A stretch of 64,000 nt of DNA, from contig NZ_JAFCKT010000003.1 in assembly GCF_018129985.1 (NCBI RefSeq), positions 342,501-406,500 on the forward strand, written 5' to 3'. Positions 16,682 through 23,547 of the stretch are shown here, in pieces (position 1 is the first letter of the stretch; every line of letters starts with the position of its first letter). Position numbers and translations under genes: made by a program. The stretch comes from Bradyrhizobium sp. SZCCT0148 (GTDB taxonomy: Bacteria > Pseudomonadota > Alphaproteobacteria > Rhizobiales > Xanthobacteraceae). The notes under the pieces are model-generated. The model searched no databases and was not told the DNA's origin. It saw only the letters and a list, made by a program, of their open reading frames with translations.

Positions 16682-17923
16682 ATGAACTTCGACGACACGC
16701 CGCACGAAGCCGAGTTTCGCGCCACCGCCCGCGCCTGGATCGGCGCCAACGCGCCCAAGCAATATGAGGACGAGCTGCGCAAATCCTCGCTCGGGCGCAC
16801 CGCGCTAAAGAACGCCAATATCCTGGAAGTGGCGAAAGCCTGGCAAAAGAAGAAGGCCGACGCCGGCTGGGCCTGCCTGCACTGGCCCAAGGAATATGGC
16901 GGTCGCGGATCGTCACCGATCGAGCGCGTGATCTGGTCGCAGGAAGAGGGGCCGTTCGCCCAGTTGTCGCGCATGTTCATCATCGGCCACGGCATGTGCG
17001 GGCCGACCATGATGGCGTTCGCGCGCGAGGAGCATAAGCGCACCTACCTGCCGCCGCTCGCCTCCGGCGAAAAGGTCTGGTGCCAGCTGTTTTCCGAGCC
17101 GGCCGGCGGCTCCGACGTCGCGGGGCTTCGCACCCGCGCGGAGAAGGACGGCGACGACTGGGTCGTCAACGGCCAGAAGATCTGGACTTCGGGCGCGCAT
17201 TATTCCGACTACGGCATCTTGCTGACCCGCACCGATCCGACCGTGCCCAAGCACAAGGGCCTCACCATGTTCTTCCTGGATATGAAGAGCCCCGGCGTCG
17301 AGGTGCGGCCGATCAAGCAGGCGAGCGGGGCCTCCGACTTCAACGAGGTCTATTTCACCAATGTCAGGATTCCCGATCACCAGCGCCTCGGCGAGGTCGG
17401 TGATGGCTGGAATGTCTCGCTGACCACGCTGATGAACGAACGCAGCGCGATCGGGGCGGCCGTCTCGACCGGCTTCCCCGAGCTGTTCGAATACTGCTCA
17501 AGCCTGATGCTCGACGACGGCCCGGCGATCGAGGATCGCGCTGTGCGCTCGAAGCTGGCGAACTGGGCGGTGAAGGCGAGCGGGCTGCAATACACCAGCA
17601 TGCGCGCAATCTCGGCGCTGTCGAAGGGCGAGCGGCCGGGCCCGGAAAATTCCATCGGCAAGCTGGTGGCGGGCTCGATGATCCAGGACGTCGCGACCTA
17701 CGCGCTGGATTTGCAGGGCGCGAGCGGTGTCGTCAGCGGCGAGGACGGCGAGCTTGCCGGCCGTTTCCAGGCGATGCTGCTGCGTGCGCCTGGCACGCGC
17801 GTCGAAGGCGGCACCGACGAGATCATGCGCAACATCATCGCCGAGCGGGTGCTGGGCCTGCCGGGTGACATCCGTGTCGACAAGGACGTGCCGTTCAACA
17901 AGATCCCCACCAAGGGAAGATGA
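16682..17923 (+). CDS. Acyl-CoA dehydrogenase, long form 1
   Basis: This is a 413-residue acyl-CoA dehydrogenase with the full family signature: ACLHWPKEYGGRG, WCQLFSEPAGGSDVAGLRTRAEKDGDDWVVNGQKIWTSGAH and the C-terminal EGGTDEIMRNIIAERVLGLPGDIR. It resembles the large dehydrogenase of pimeloyl-CoA-type operons. It is very similar along its whole length to the next gene, pointing to tandem duplication with later divergence. FAD is the cofactor; electrons would pass to ETF. Substrate not identified. Confidence 0.9.
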   Translation: MNFDDTPHEAEFRATARAWIGANAPKQYEDELRKSSLGRTALKNANILEVAKAWQKKKADAGWACLHWPKEYGGRGSSPIERVIWSQEEGPFAQLSRMFIIGHGMCGPTMMAFAREEHKRTYLPPLASGEKVWCQLFSEPAGGSDVAGLRTRAEKDGDDWVVNGQKIWTSGAHYSDYGILLTRTDPTVPKHKGLTMFFLDMKSPGVEVRPIKQASGASDFNEVYFTNVRIPDHQRLGEVGDGWNVSLTTLMNERSAIGAAVSTGFPELFEYCSSLMLDDGPAIEDRAVRSKLANWAVKASGLQYTSMRAISALSKGERPGPENSIGKLVAGSMIQDVATYALDLQGASGVVSGEDGELAGRFQAMLLRAPGTRVEGGTDEIMRNIIAERVLGLPGDIRVDKDVPFNKIPTKGR

Positions 17924-17926
17924 GTC

Positions 17927-18048
17927 CGTGTCCCGGACGCGATGCGGCATCTCATGCCGCTTCGCAGAGCCGGGACCCAGAAAGCTACGATGGGCCCCGG
18001 CTCTGCATCGCACCGCTTCGCGCTGCGCCGCGTCCGGGGTGGCACGAG
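17927..18048. repeat. Intergenic palindromic repeat, family A copy 4
   Basis: The arms are CGTGTCCCGGACGCGATGCGG and CCGCGTCCGGGGTGGCACGAG. It lies between the two long acyl-CoA dehydrogenase genes. An open frame continues through it into the downstream gene, which could mislead start prediction by 41 codons. Confidence 0.85.
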
Positions 18049-18064
18049 AGAGGAGAGTTCGAAG

Positions 18065-19309
18065 ATGAATTTCGACGACACCCCGCAGGAAGCCGCATTC
18101 CGTCAGACCGCGCGACAATGGATCGATGCGAATGCGCCGAGGCAATTGCATGCCGAGCTGTCGAAATCCTCGCTTGGCCGCATCCGGCTTGCGAGCCACG
18201 ACATCGTCGAGGTCGGCAAGGCCTGGCAGAAGAAGAAGTTCGAAGGCAATTGGGCCTGCCTGCACTGGCCGAAGGAGTATGGCGGCCGTGGTGCGACGCC
18301 GATCGAGAAGGTGATCTGGCAGCAGGAAGAGGGCGTCTACGGCAAGCTGACGCAGCCGTTCCAGATCGGCGAGGGCATGTGCGGTCCGACCGTGATGGCG
18401 TTCGGCAGCGAGGATGCCAAGCGCCGCTATTTGCCGAAGCTCGCTTCGGGCGAGGAGATCTGGTGCCAGCTGTTCTCCGAGCCGTCCGCCGGCTCCGACG
18501 TCGCAGGCCTACGCACGCGCGCGGAGAAGAAGGACGACAACTGGGTTGTCAACGGCCAGAAGATCTGGACCTCGGGCGCGCATTATTCCGATTACGGCCT
18601 GCTCATCGCGCGCACCGATCCGAACGTGCCCAAGCACAAGGGCCTCACCATGTTCTTCCTGGACATGAAAAGCCCCGGCGTCGAGGTCCGACCGATCAGG
18701 CAGGCCAATGGCATGCAGGAGTTCAACGAGGTCTATTTCACCGACGTCGTGATTCCCGACAGCCAGCGGCTCGGGGCCGTCGGCGAGGGCTGGAGCGTGT
18801 CGTTGACCACGCTGATGAACGAGCGCATGTCGATCGGCTCGCGCCTTGCGACCGGCGTGCCCGAGATGTTCGAGTTCTGCTCCAATCTGATGCTGGAGGA
18901 CGGTCTCGCCATCGACGATCCTGCGGTGCGTTCGAAACTCGCGAGCTGGGCGGCGAAGTCGAACGGGCTGAAATTCACCAGCTATCGCACCATCTCGGCG
19001 CTGTCGAAAGGCGAGCGGCCGGGCCCGGAGAATTCGATCGGCAAGCTGGTGTCGGGCATGATGCTGCAGGACATCGCGACCTACGCCATGGACCTGCAGG
19101 GCGCGGCCGGTGTTCTCACCGGCAACGACGAGGAGACGGTGCAGGGCCAGTTCCAGCAGATGCTGCTGTCGTCGCCCTCGATGCGCATCGCCGGCGGCAC
19201 CGACGAGATCCTGCGCAACATCATCGCCGAGCGTGTGCTGGGCCTGCCAGGCGACATCCGAGTGGACAAGGACGTGCCGTACAACAAGATCCCGACCAAG
19301 GGGCGGTGA
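18065..19309 (+). CDS. Acyl-CoA dehydrogenase, long form 2
   Basis: This 414-residue acyl-CoA dehydrogenase is a paralogue of the previous gene; both carry MNFDDTP-EA-FR, WACLHWPKEYGGRG, WCQLFSEPSAGSDVAGLRTRAEK and GGTDEILRNIIAERVLGLPGDIRVDKDVPYNKIPTKGR. The start at 18065 is set by AGGAG upstream and by homology with the sister protein; the 41 codons before it are repeat A. Differences cluster at 210-225 (RPIRQANGMQEFN) and 370-385, where substrate specificity may differ. It could pair with the short form at 15425. Confidence 0.9.
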   Translation: MNFDDTPQEAAFRQTARQWIDANAPRQLHAELSKSSLGRIRLASHDIVEVGKAWQKKKFEGNWACLHWPKEYGGRGATPIEKVIWQQEEGVYGKLTQPFQIGEGMCGPTVMAFGSEDAKRRYLPKLASGEEIWCQLFSEPSAGSDVAGLRTRAEKKDDNWVVNGQKIWTSGAHYSDYGLLIARTDPNVPKHKGLTMFFLDMKSPGVEVRPIRQANGMQEFNEVYFTDVVIPDSQRLGAVGEGWSVSLTTLMNERMSIGSRLATGVPEMFEFCSNLMLEDGLAIDDPAVRSKLASWAAKSNGLKFTSYRTISALSKGERPGPENSIGKLVSGMMLQDIATYAMDLQGAAGVLTGNDEETVQGQFQQMLLSSPSMRIAGGTDEILRNIIAERVLGLPGDIRVDKDVPYNKIPTKGR

Positions 19310-19327
19310 TATCACCTCCCGCTGTAT

Positions 19328-19428
19328 CTCGTAGGGTGGGCAAAGCGAAGCGTGCCCACTTTATGCAGATGCGCTGGAGTAAGTCTGTCCGTGGGCACGG
19401 CGCAATGCGCCTTTGCCCACCCTACGAG
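19328..19428. repeat. Intergenic palindromic repeat, family E
   Basis: This 101-bp element is bounded by perfect 18-nt inverted repeats (CTCGTAGGGTGGGCAAAG and complement), with further pairing GCGTGCCCAC / GTGGGCACGGC inside. It lies between the third acyl-CoA dehydrogenase and the nitroreductase. Confidence 0.87.
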
Positions 19429-19446
19429 AAGAGCGCGAGCTGAACC

Positions 19447-20145
19447 ATGGACGCTACCGTCAATCAGAACGACCGCATCGGCGTGCTCGAAGAGCTGCTC
19501 AACGAGCGTTACTCCGTCCGCGCCTTCCTGCCCAAAGAGGTCGACCGCGCGACCATTGAGCATGTGCTGACGACCGCACAGCGCACGGCGTCCTGGTGCA
19601 ACAGCCAGCCCTGGCAGGTGATCATCGCCAGCGGCGAGGCCAAGGAGCGCTTTCGCCAGGCGATCTACAAGGAAGCCTCGGGCGGTCTCGGTGACGATTA
19701 CGACTTCACCCCGCCGCGCGAATATGTCGGCGTCTATCTCGATCGCCGCCGCGAAAGCGGCTTTCAGCTCTACAACACGCTCGGCATCGCCCGCGGCGAC
19801 AAGATGGCGTACGCCAAACAGGCTCTGGAGAACTACAATTTCTTCGGCGCGCCGCATGTCGCCGTCATTCACACCAACGAGCCGCTCGGGATCTATGGTG
19901 CGATCGACTGCGGCGCCTATGTCTCCAACTTCATGCTGGCTGCGCAGGCGCTCGGCCTCGGCACGATTCCGCAGGCGGCGCTCGCGCGGCATTCCGGCCT
20001 GATCCGTCGGCACTTCAATCTGCCTGACGATCGCCGCATCGTGTGCGGCATCTCGTTCGGCTACGCGGACAATGCGCACAAGATCAACAGCTACCGCACC
20101 TCGCGTGCGAGCGTGGCTGAAACGGTAACCTTCGTCGACAAGTGA
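19447..20145 (+). CDS. Nitroreductase family protein
   Basis: This is a 232-residue FMN-dependent NAD(P)H oxidoreductase of the nitroreductase fold. RYSVRAFLPKEV at 20-31 and TAQRTASWCNSQPWQVIIAS at 45-64 hold the FMN phosphate and ring contacts; GLGTIPQAAL and CGISFGYAD are the C-terminal family motifs. The length is normal. In this position it may reduce an activated double bond or quinone-like intermediate of the pathway encoded upstream, but no specific substrate can be read from the sequence. A bidirectional terminator follows. Confidence 0.87.
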   Translation: MDATVNQNDRIGVLEELLNERYSVRAFLPKEVDRATIEHVLTTAQRTASWCNSQPWQVIIASGEAKERFRQAIYKEASGGLGDDYDFTPPREYVGVYLDRRRESGFQLYNTLGIARGDKMAYAKQALENYNFFGAPHVAVIHTNEPLGIYGAIDCGAYVSNFMLAAQALGLGTIPQAALARHSGLIRRHFNLPDDRRIVCGISFGYADNAHKINSYRTSRASVAETVTFVDK

Positions 20146-20155
20146 TCGAGACGCA

Positions 20156-20185
20156 TAAAGGCGGCCGCGATAACGGCCGCCTTTA
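20156..20185. terminator. Bidirectional intrinsic terminator
   Basis: A 12-bp perfect stem (TAAAGGCGGCCG / CGGCCGCCTTTA) with a 6-nt CGATAA loop, carrying A-rich and T-rich stem ends, lies between the convergent nitroreductase and ecfG genes. Confidence 0.88.
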
Positions 20186-20215
20186 CATCGGAGTCGGATC
20201 GATTGAGGCCGGCCG

Positions 20216-20764
20216 CTAGCCGCCGCTGCCACCGATCACGGCGCGAATGGTCTCGTCGGGCCCGAAGTCCTCGGCGCCGTCGACATAGAGCAGGGCGGCG
20301 AGCTTCGAGCGCGCGCGGTTGACGCGGCTCTTGATCGTTCCGACCGCACAGCCGCAGATCGAGGCCGCATCTTCGTAGGAGAAGCCGGAGGCCCCGACCA
20401 GGATCAGCGCTTCACGCTGGTCCTGCGGAAGTTTCTCGAGCGCCGTGCGGAACTCCTCGAATTCGAGATGCGCGTTCTGCGATGGCTGTGTCTTCAGCGT
20501 CTTGGCGTAGTTGCCTTCGGCATCCTCGACCTCGCGCCGCCGCTTGCGATAATCGGAGCGGAACAGGTTGCGCAGGATCGTGAAAAGCCACGCCGGCAGA
20601 TTGGAGCCGGGCTGGAACGAGTCGATGTTGGCGAGGGCGCGCAGAAGCGTCTCCTGGACCAAGTCATCGGCGCGGTCCGCATTACCGCTGAGCGAAATGG
20701 CGAACGCGCGCAGGCTCGGTACGCTCGCGAGGATGTCGTTACGCAGGGAATCCGTGAGAGGCAT
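20216..20764 (-). CDS. ecfG: ECF sigma factor of the general stress response (EcfG)
   Basis: This is a 182-residue extracytoplasmic-function sigma factor. Region 2 (residues 15-80) includes DRADDLVQETLLRALANIDSF and LFTILRNLFRSDYRKRRRE; region 4 (115-165) includes LPQDQREALILVGASGFSYEDAASICGCAVGTIKSRVNRAR. Its identity rests on the neighbours nepR and phyR. EcfG directs RNA polymerase to GGAAC-N16/17-CGTT promoters and is released when phosphorylated PhyR captures NepR. Its ATG overlaps the nepR stop (TAATG), so translation is coupled and stoichiometry with the anti-sigma factor is controlled. Confidence 0.95.
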   Translation of the reverse strand: MPLTDSLRNDILASVPSLRAFAISLSGNADRADDLVQETLLRALANIDSFQPGSNLPAWLFTILRNLFRSDYRKRRREVEDAEGNYAKTLKTQPSQNAHLEFEEFRTALEKLPQDQREALILVGASGFSYEDAASICGCAVGTIKSRVNRARSKLAALLYVDGAEDFGPDETIRAVIGGSGG

Positions 20765-20997
20765 TAATCCCTCCCATTGGTGTTGTCGTTGGATCCGCCC
20801 TCTTCGCCCAGTTGGGGGGTGGCCCCTGGCGCATCAAGCTTCTTGATCAGTTCGGCGAACCGGTCCGGAACCCCCTGTCGTACGACATCGTCGTACATAG
20901 CGCGCAACTGATGCCCTATCCGGGATTGTATCTCCGGAGTGAGGCCTCCCTTGCCGGGGGTCGTGCTTCTGCTGGCTTGAGACTTGAGATCTTTCAT
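20764..20997 (-). CDS. nepR: Anti-sigma factor NepR
   Basis: This small protein (77 residues from MKDLKSQ; an in-frame upstream start would give 105) has the conserved NepR core LTPEIQSRIGHQLRAMYDDVVRQGVPDRFAELIKKL, which forms the two helices that clamp EcfG or dock on PhyR. The tail GEEGGSNDNTNGRD is likely disordered. The start is not certain: GGA lies 8 bases before ATG 20997, and the N-terminal part of the longer frame has no family resemblance. It is translationally coupled to ecfG. Confidence 0.92.
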   Translation of the reverse strand: MKDLKSQASRSTTPGKGGLTPEIQSRIGHQLRAMYDDVVRQGVPDRFAELIKKLDAPGATPQLGEEGGSNDNTNGRD

Positions 20998-21099
20998 GAC
21001 CTGTTCCACGTTTCCCCGAGTTAAGTGACTGTAAAATCGAGAAGTTTTCTCAACCGGGAGCCGTTCCCTGGATAGGCTCAATTCCAGGTTCGATAAATA

Positions 21100-21118
21100 G
21101 TTCCCGCTGAAGCGGAAC
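21100..21118. promoter_or_regulatory. Back-to-back GGAAC elements forming a palindrome
   Basis: GTTCCCGCTGAAGCGGAAC carries a GGAAC box on each strand, facing the divergent nepR-ecfG and phyR genes, and is nearly self-complementary. The plus-strand box is part of a good EcfG promoter (see 21114). For the minus-strand box the expected minus-10 position reads AATT at 16-bp spacing rather than CGTT, so its activity is doubtful. Confidence 0.45.
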
Positions 21119-21138
21119 TTTTCTTGGCCTGAGGCGTA
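21114..21138 (+). promoter_or_regulatory. EcfG-type promoter of phyR
   Basis: GGAAC at 21114-21118, a 16-base spacer and CGTA at 21135-21138 match the EcfG consensus GGAAC-N16/17-CGTT with one mismatch. It lies about 80 bases upstream of the phyR start, implying positive autoregulation of the response. Confidence 0.65.
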
Positions 21139-21218
21139 AACAGCCCAGCAGGGGAACCCGGGCCCCCCTCCGATGCCTGGACGTCAAGGTAGGTCCGAAT
21201 ATGAATAATGGAGTGGGG

Positions 21219-22025
21219 ATGTCCCGTTCACAGCTTGTTGCTGAACACTTGCCGTTGTTGCGCCGGTACGCACGCGCCCTGACGGGCAGCCAGACCTCCG
21301 GTGACGCTTATGTCGCAGCCATGTTGGAAGCCATGTTGGGGGATCCGGCGGTGCTCGACGAGAGCCACGGCCCGCGCGCCGGCCTCTTCCGGCTGTTCAC
21401 CCAGATCTGGAATTCGGTCTCCGTCAACGACGATACCGAGGTAGCGACCTTGCCGATGCCGCCGGAGCGGCGGCTGTCGAACATCACGCCGCTGCCGCGG
21501 CAGGCATTCCTGCTGCTCTCGCTGGAAGGATTTTCGGAAGAGGAGGTCGGCTATATCCTCGGCACTGACGTCGCCGAGACCCGGCGGCTTGCGGATGCGG
21601 CCGGACGCGAGATGGCTGCCGAGATTGCCACCGACGTGCTGATCATCGAGGACGAGACCTTCATCGCCATGGACCTCGAGAGCTTGGTGAAGAATCTCGG
21701 CCACAATGTCGTCGGCGTCGCCCGCACCCATGCCGATGCGGTGGCGTTGGCCAAGAACAAGCGGCCCGGCCTGATCCTGGCCGACATCCAGCTCGCCGAC
21801 GGCTCGTCGGGCCTGGATGCCGTCAACGAGCTGCTGCGCACCTTCGAGGTGCCCGTGGTGTTCATCACGGCGTATCCCGAGCGCTTCCTCACCGGCGAAC
21901 GCCCCGAGCCGGCGTTCCTGATCTCGAAGCCGTTCCAGCCCGCGATGGTTTCGGCGGTGGCGAGCCAGGCGTTGTTCTTCCAGCGCAATTCCCGCAACCG
22001 CGCGCCGAAGGCACCGGCGGCCTGA
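21219..22025 (+). CDS. phyR: General stress response regulator PhyR (anti-anti-sigma factor)
   Basis: This 268-residue protein has the inverse layout typical of PhyR: an N-terminal sigma-like domain (MSRSQLVAEHLPLLRRYARALTGSQ, with PLPRQAFLLLSLEGFSEEEVGYIL as the region-4-like part) and a C-terminal receiver. In the receiver the acidic pair is E144-D145, the phosphoacceptor is Asp189 (LILADIQLADG), with Thr217 and Lys237. Phosphorylated PhyR sequesters NepR and frees EcfG. The start MSRSQ is preferred (GGAG 5-8 bases upstream); an ATG at 21201 is also possible. No HRXXN-type kinase gene is adjacent. Confidence 0.95.
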   Translation: MSRSQLVAEHLPLLRRYARALTGSQTSGDAYVAAMLEAMLGDPAVLDESHGPRAGLFRLFTQIWNSVSVNDDTEVATLPMPPERRLSNITPLPRQAFLLLSLEGFSEEEVGYILGTDVAETRRLADAAGREMAAEIATDVLIIEDETFIAMDLESLVKNLGHNVVGVARTHADAVALAKNKRPGLILADIQLADGSSGLDAVNELLRTFEVPVVFITAYPERFLTGERPEPAFLISKPFQPAMVSAVASQALFFQRNSRNRAPKAPAA

Positions 22026-22054
22026 TAGCGCCAGCCTGTTTGGCGAAACGATCC

Positions 22055-22087
22055 AATCCGGCGTGCTGCAAGGCGCGCCGGATTTTT
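22055..22087 (+). terminator. Intrinsic terminator after phyR
   Basis: A 9-bp stem AATCCGGCG / CGCCGGATT with a 12-nt loop is followed by TTTCG, starting 30 bases after the phyR stop. Confidence 0.8.
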
Positions 22088-22169
22088 CGTGACCGCCCGC
22101 CGTGCTTGACGCCTGCCGGATTCGCCGCTCATACCTCCTGCAGATCCTCGCCGGAGAAGGGATGTGCCC

Positions 22170-22778
22170 ATGGACCAGCAGTTGCTCGACCGCCTCGCCA
22201 TCCGCGATCTCGTCGAGAACTGGGCGGTCTGGCGCGATGCCGGTGATTGGGAGCGGTTTGCGACGGTCTGGCACGACGAGGGCTGGATGTCCGCCACCTG
22301 GTTTCAGGGGCCCGCGCGGGATTTCATGCGCGTTAGCCAGGAGGGGTTTGCCAAGGGTGTTCGTATCCTGCATTTCCTCGGCGGCACGAGCATCGATCTC
22401 GCAGGCGCGCGGGCCATCGCCCAGACCAAGATGACGATTTCGCAGCGCGCCCCAGTGCACGACGTGGTTTGCGATGTCGTCTGTACCGGCCGCTTCTACG
22501 ATTTCCTGGAAAAGCGGCAGGACCAATCAGGTATTGGGCGGTGGGGCATCGTCCGCCGCCAGCCGATCTACGAGAAGGACCGGATCGACCCGGTCGATCC
22601 CGCAGCACAGCTCCGCCTCGACCCGAAAGCGCTCGCCGCGCTGCCTGAAGGCTATCGCCATCTCGCCTACATGCAGGAGCTGATCGGCTACAAGGTCAAG
22701 CGCGACATGCCGGGCCTGATCGGTCCTGAGGTCGAGAAACTCTACGGCGAAGGGCGGGAGTGGCTGGCGGGGAAGTGA
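22170..22778 (+). CDS. SnoaL-like (NTF2-fold) family protein
   Basis: This is a 202-residue cytoplasmic protein. The N-terminal 140 residues have the SnoaL-like polyketide-cyclase/dehydratase pattern: LLDRLAIRDLVENWAVWRDAGDWERFATVWHDEG, then HFLGGTSIDLAGARAIAQTKMTI and DVVCTGRFYDFLEKR. A C-terminal extension of about 60 residues (LRLDPKALAALPEGYRHLAYMQ) is outside the core. The start ATG 22170 has GGAGAAGG 9 bases upstream. Members include enzymes and binding proteins, so no reaction can be assigned. Confidence 0.8.
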   Translation: MDQQLLDRLAIRDLVENWAVWRDAGDWERFATVWHDEGWMSATWFQGPARDFMRVSQEGFAKGVRILHFLGGTSIDLAGARAIAQTKMTISQRAPVHDVVCDVVCTGRFYDFLEKRQDQSGIGRWGIVRRQPIYEKDRIDPVDPAAQLRLDPKALAALPEGYRHLAYMQELIGYKVKRDMPGLIGPEVEKLYGEGREWLAGK

Positions 22779-22795
22779 ACCCCAGACAAAAGTAA

Positions 22796-22824
22796 GGCGC
22801 GACTGGCATCACCACAGTCGCGCC
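22796..22824 (+). terminator. Strong stem-loop after the SnoaL-like gene
   Basis: A 10-bp perfect stem GGCGCGACTG / CAGTCGCGCC with a 9-nt loop begins 18 bases after the stop. No T-run follows on the plus strand, so it may be a weak terminator or a 3-prime stabilising hairpin. The remaining 200 bases up to the next start hold no other clear feature. Confidence 0.5.
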
Positions 22825-23026
22825 CTACGTCGCCGGCTTATGGGGCAGGGGGGAATAGCCGGCTGTTGAGACGACTCGCGGGCGCCGGAGTCGTTCCAGG
22901 CGGATGTGAAATTTTTCCAGCCAGCGCGATTTTTCGCACACGGTTAAGTGATCTTAACGGCTGAGAACTTGTGGTCCGCTGCATGCGTTGTTCCCGCGAT
23001 CGCCATGGGGCGAGGGACCGGCATCC

Positions 23027-23425
23027 ATGTCACAGATTTACAAAGCATTTTTCGGTGCCGCCGCGATTACATTCGCGCTCGGAGCTGCGCAGTTGGCCTC
23101 CGGCCATGATTTGGCCGATCGTTGGCAGAAGGTGACCGACAAGGCCGATCAGCCCGGCCACAACATCAACCGCTCCGGCAAGTCCGACCGGCTCGCCGAC
23201 ATCAAGCAGGGAGTTCCCACCCGCACGGTTTCCATGCGGCTGAACGACCTTCCCGCAACGTCGGTGCTTCTCCGGGTTCCCGCAGTCATCGAGACCGGCA
23301 GCGCCAAGCAGCCGCTCACGCTGCAGAAGCAGGGCCGAAACAGGCCGACGATCGCTTGCGAGCCGATGGTCAGCTCCCTCACCGAGGTCGCCAAATTGCT
23401 CCAGCCCGGCCGTTGCGTGACCTGA
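23027..23425 (+). CDS. Small secreted hypothetical protein
   Basis: This is a 132-residue protein with a signal peptide (MSQIYKAFFGAAAITFALGAAQLASG, cleavage near SGH). The mature part is basic and polar, with one Cys pair formed by Cys110 and Cys130 in IACEPMVSSLTEVAKLLQPGRCVT. I recall that CEP...LQPGRC ending as common in small secreted proteins of Bradyrhizobium; it may form a disulfide. The start ATG 23027 has AGGGA upstream; a longer frame lacks a signal sequence. Function unknown. Confidence 0.75.
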   Translation: MSQIYKAFFGAAAITFALGAAQLASGHDLADRWQKVTDKADQPGHNINRSGKSDRLADIKQGVPTRTVSMRLNDLPATSVLLRVPAVIETGSAKQPLTLQKQGRNRPTIACEPMVSSLTEVAKLLQPGRCVT

Positions 23426-23547
23426 TCCGCATCGTCCCGATTGGCAATCCGCCCGTCCGCGGACAGGGCGAGCGTTCACGTCCTCTTGATCCCAACTCCG
23501 ATCGCGTTATATCCCGGGTTCCTCCTCATTCTTGACCGGGTAAACGC

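Noticed and set aside
17942..18064. A 41-codon N-terminal extension of the third acyl-CoA dehydrogenase
   Set aside because: The extension is translated repeat A sequence; a strong AGGAG and paralogue alignment support the start at 18065.
21063..21067. A second minus-strand GGAAC box upstream of nepR
   Set aside because: The bases 16 or 17 further on (AACT, ACTT) do not match CGTT.
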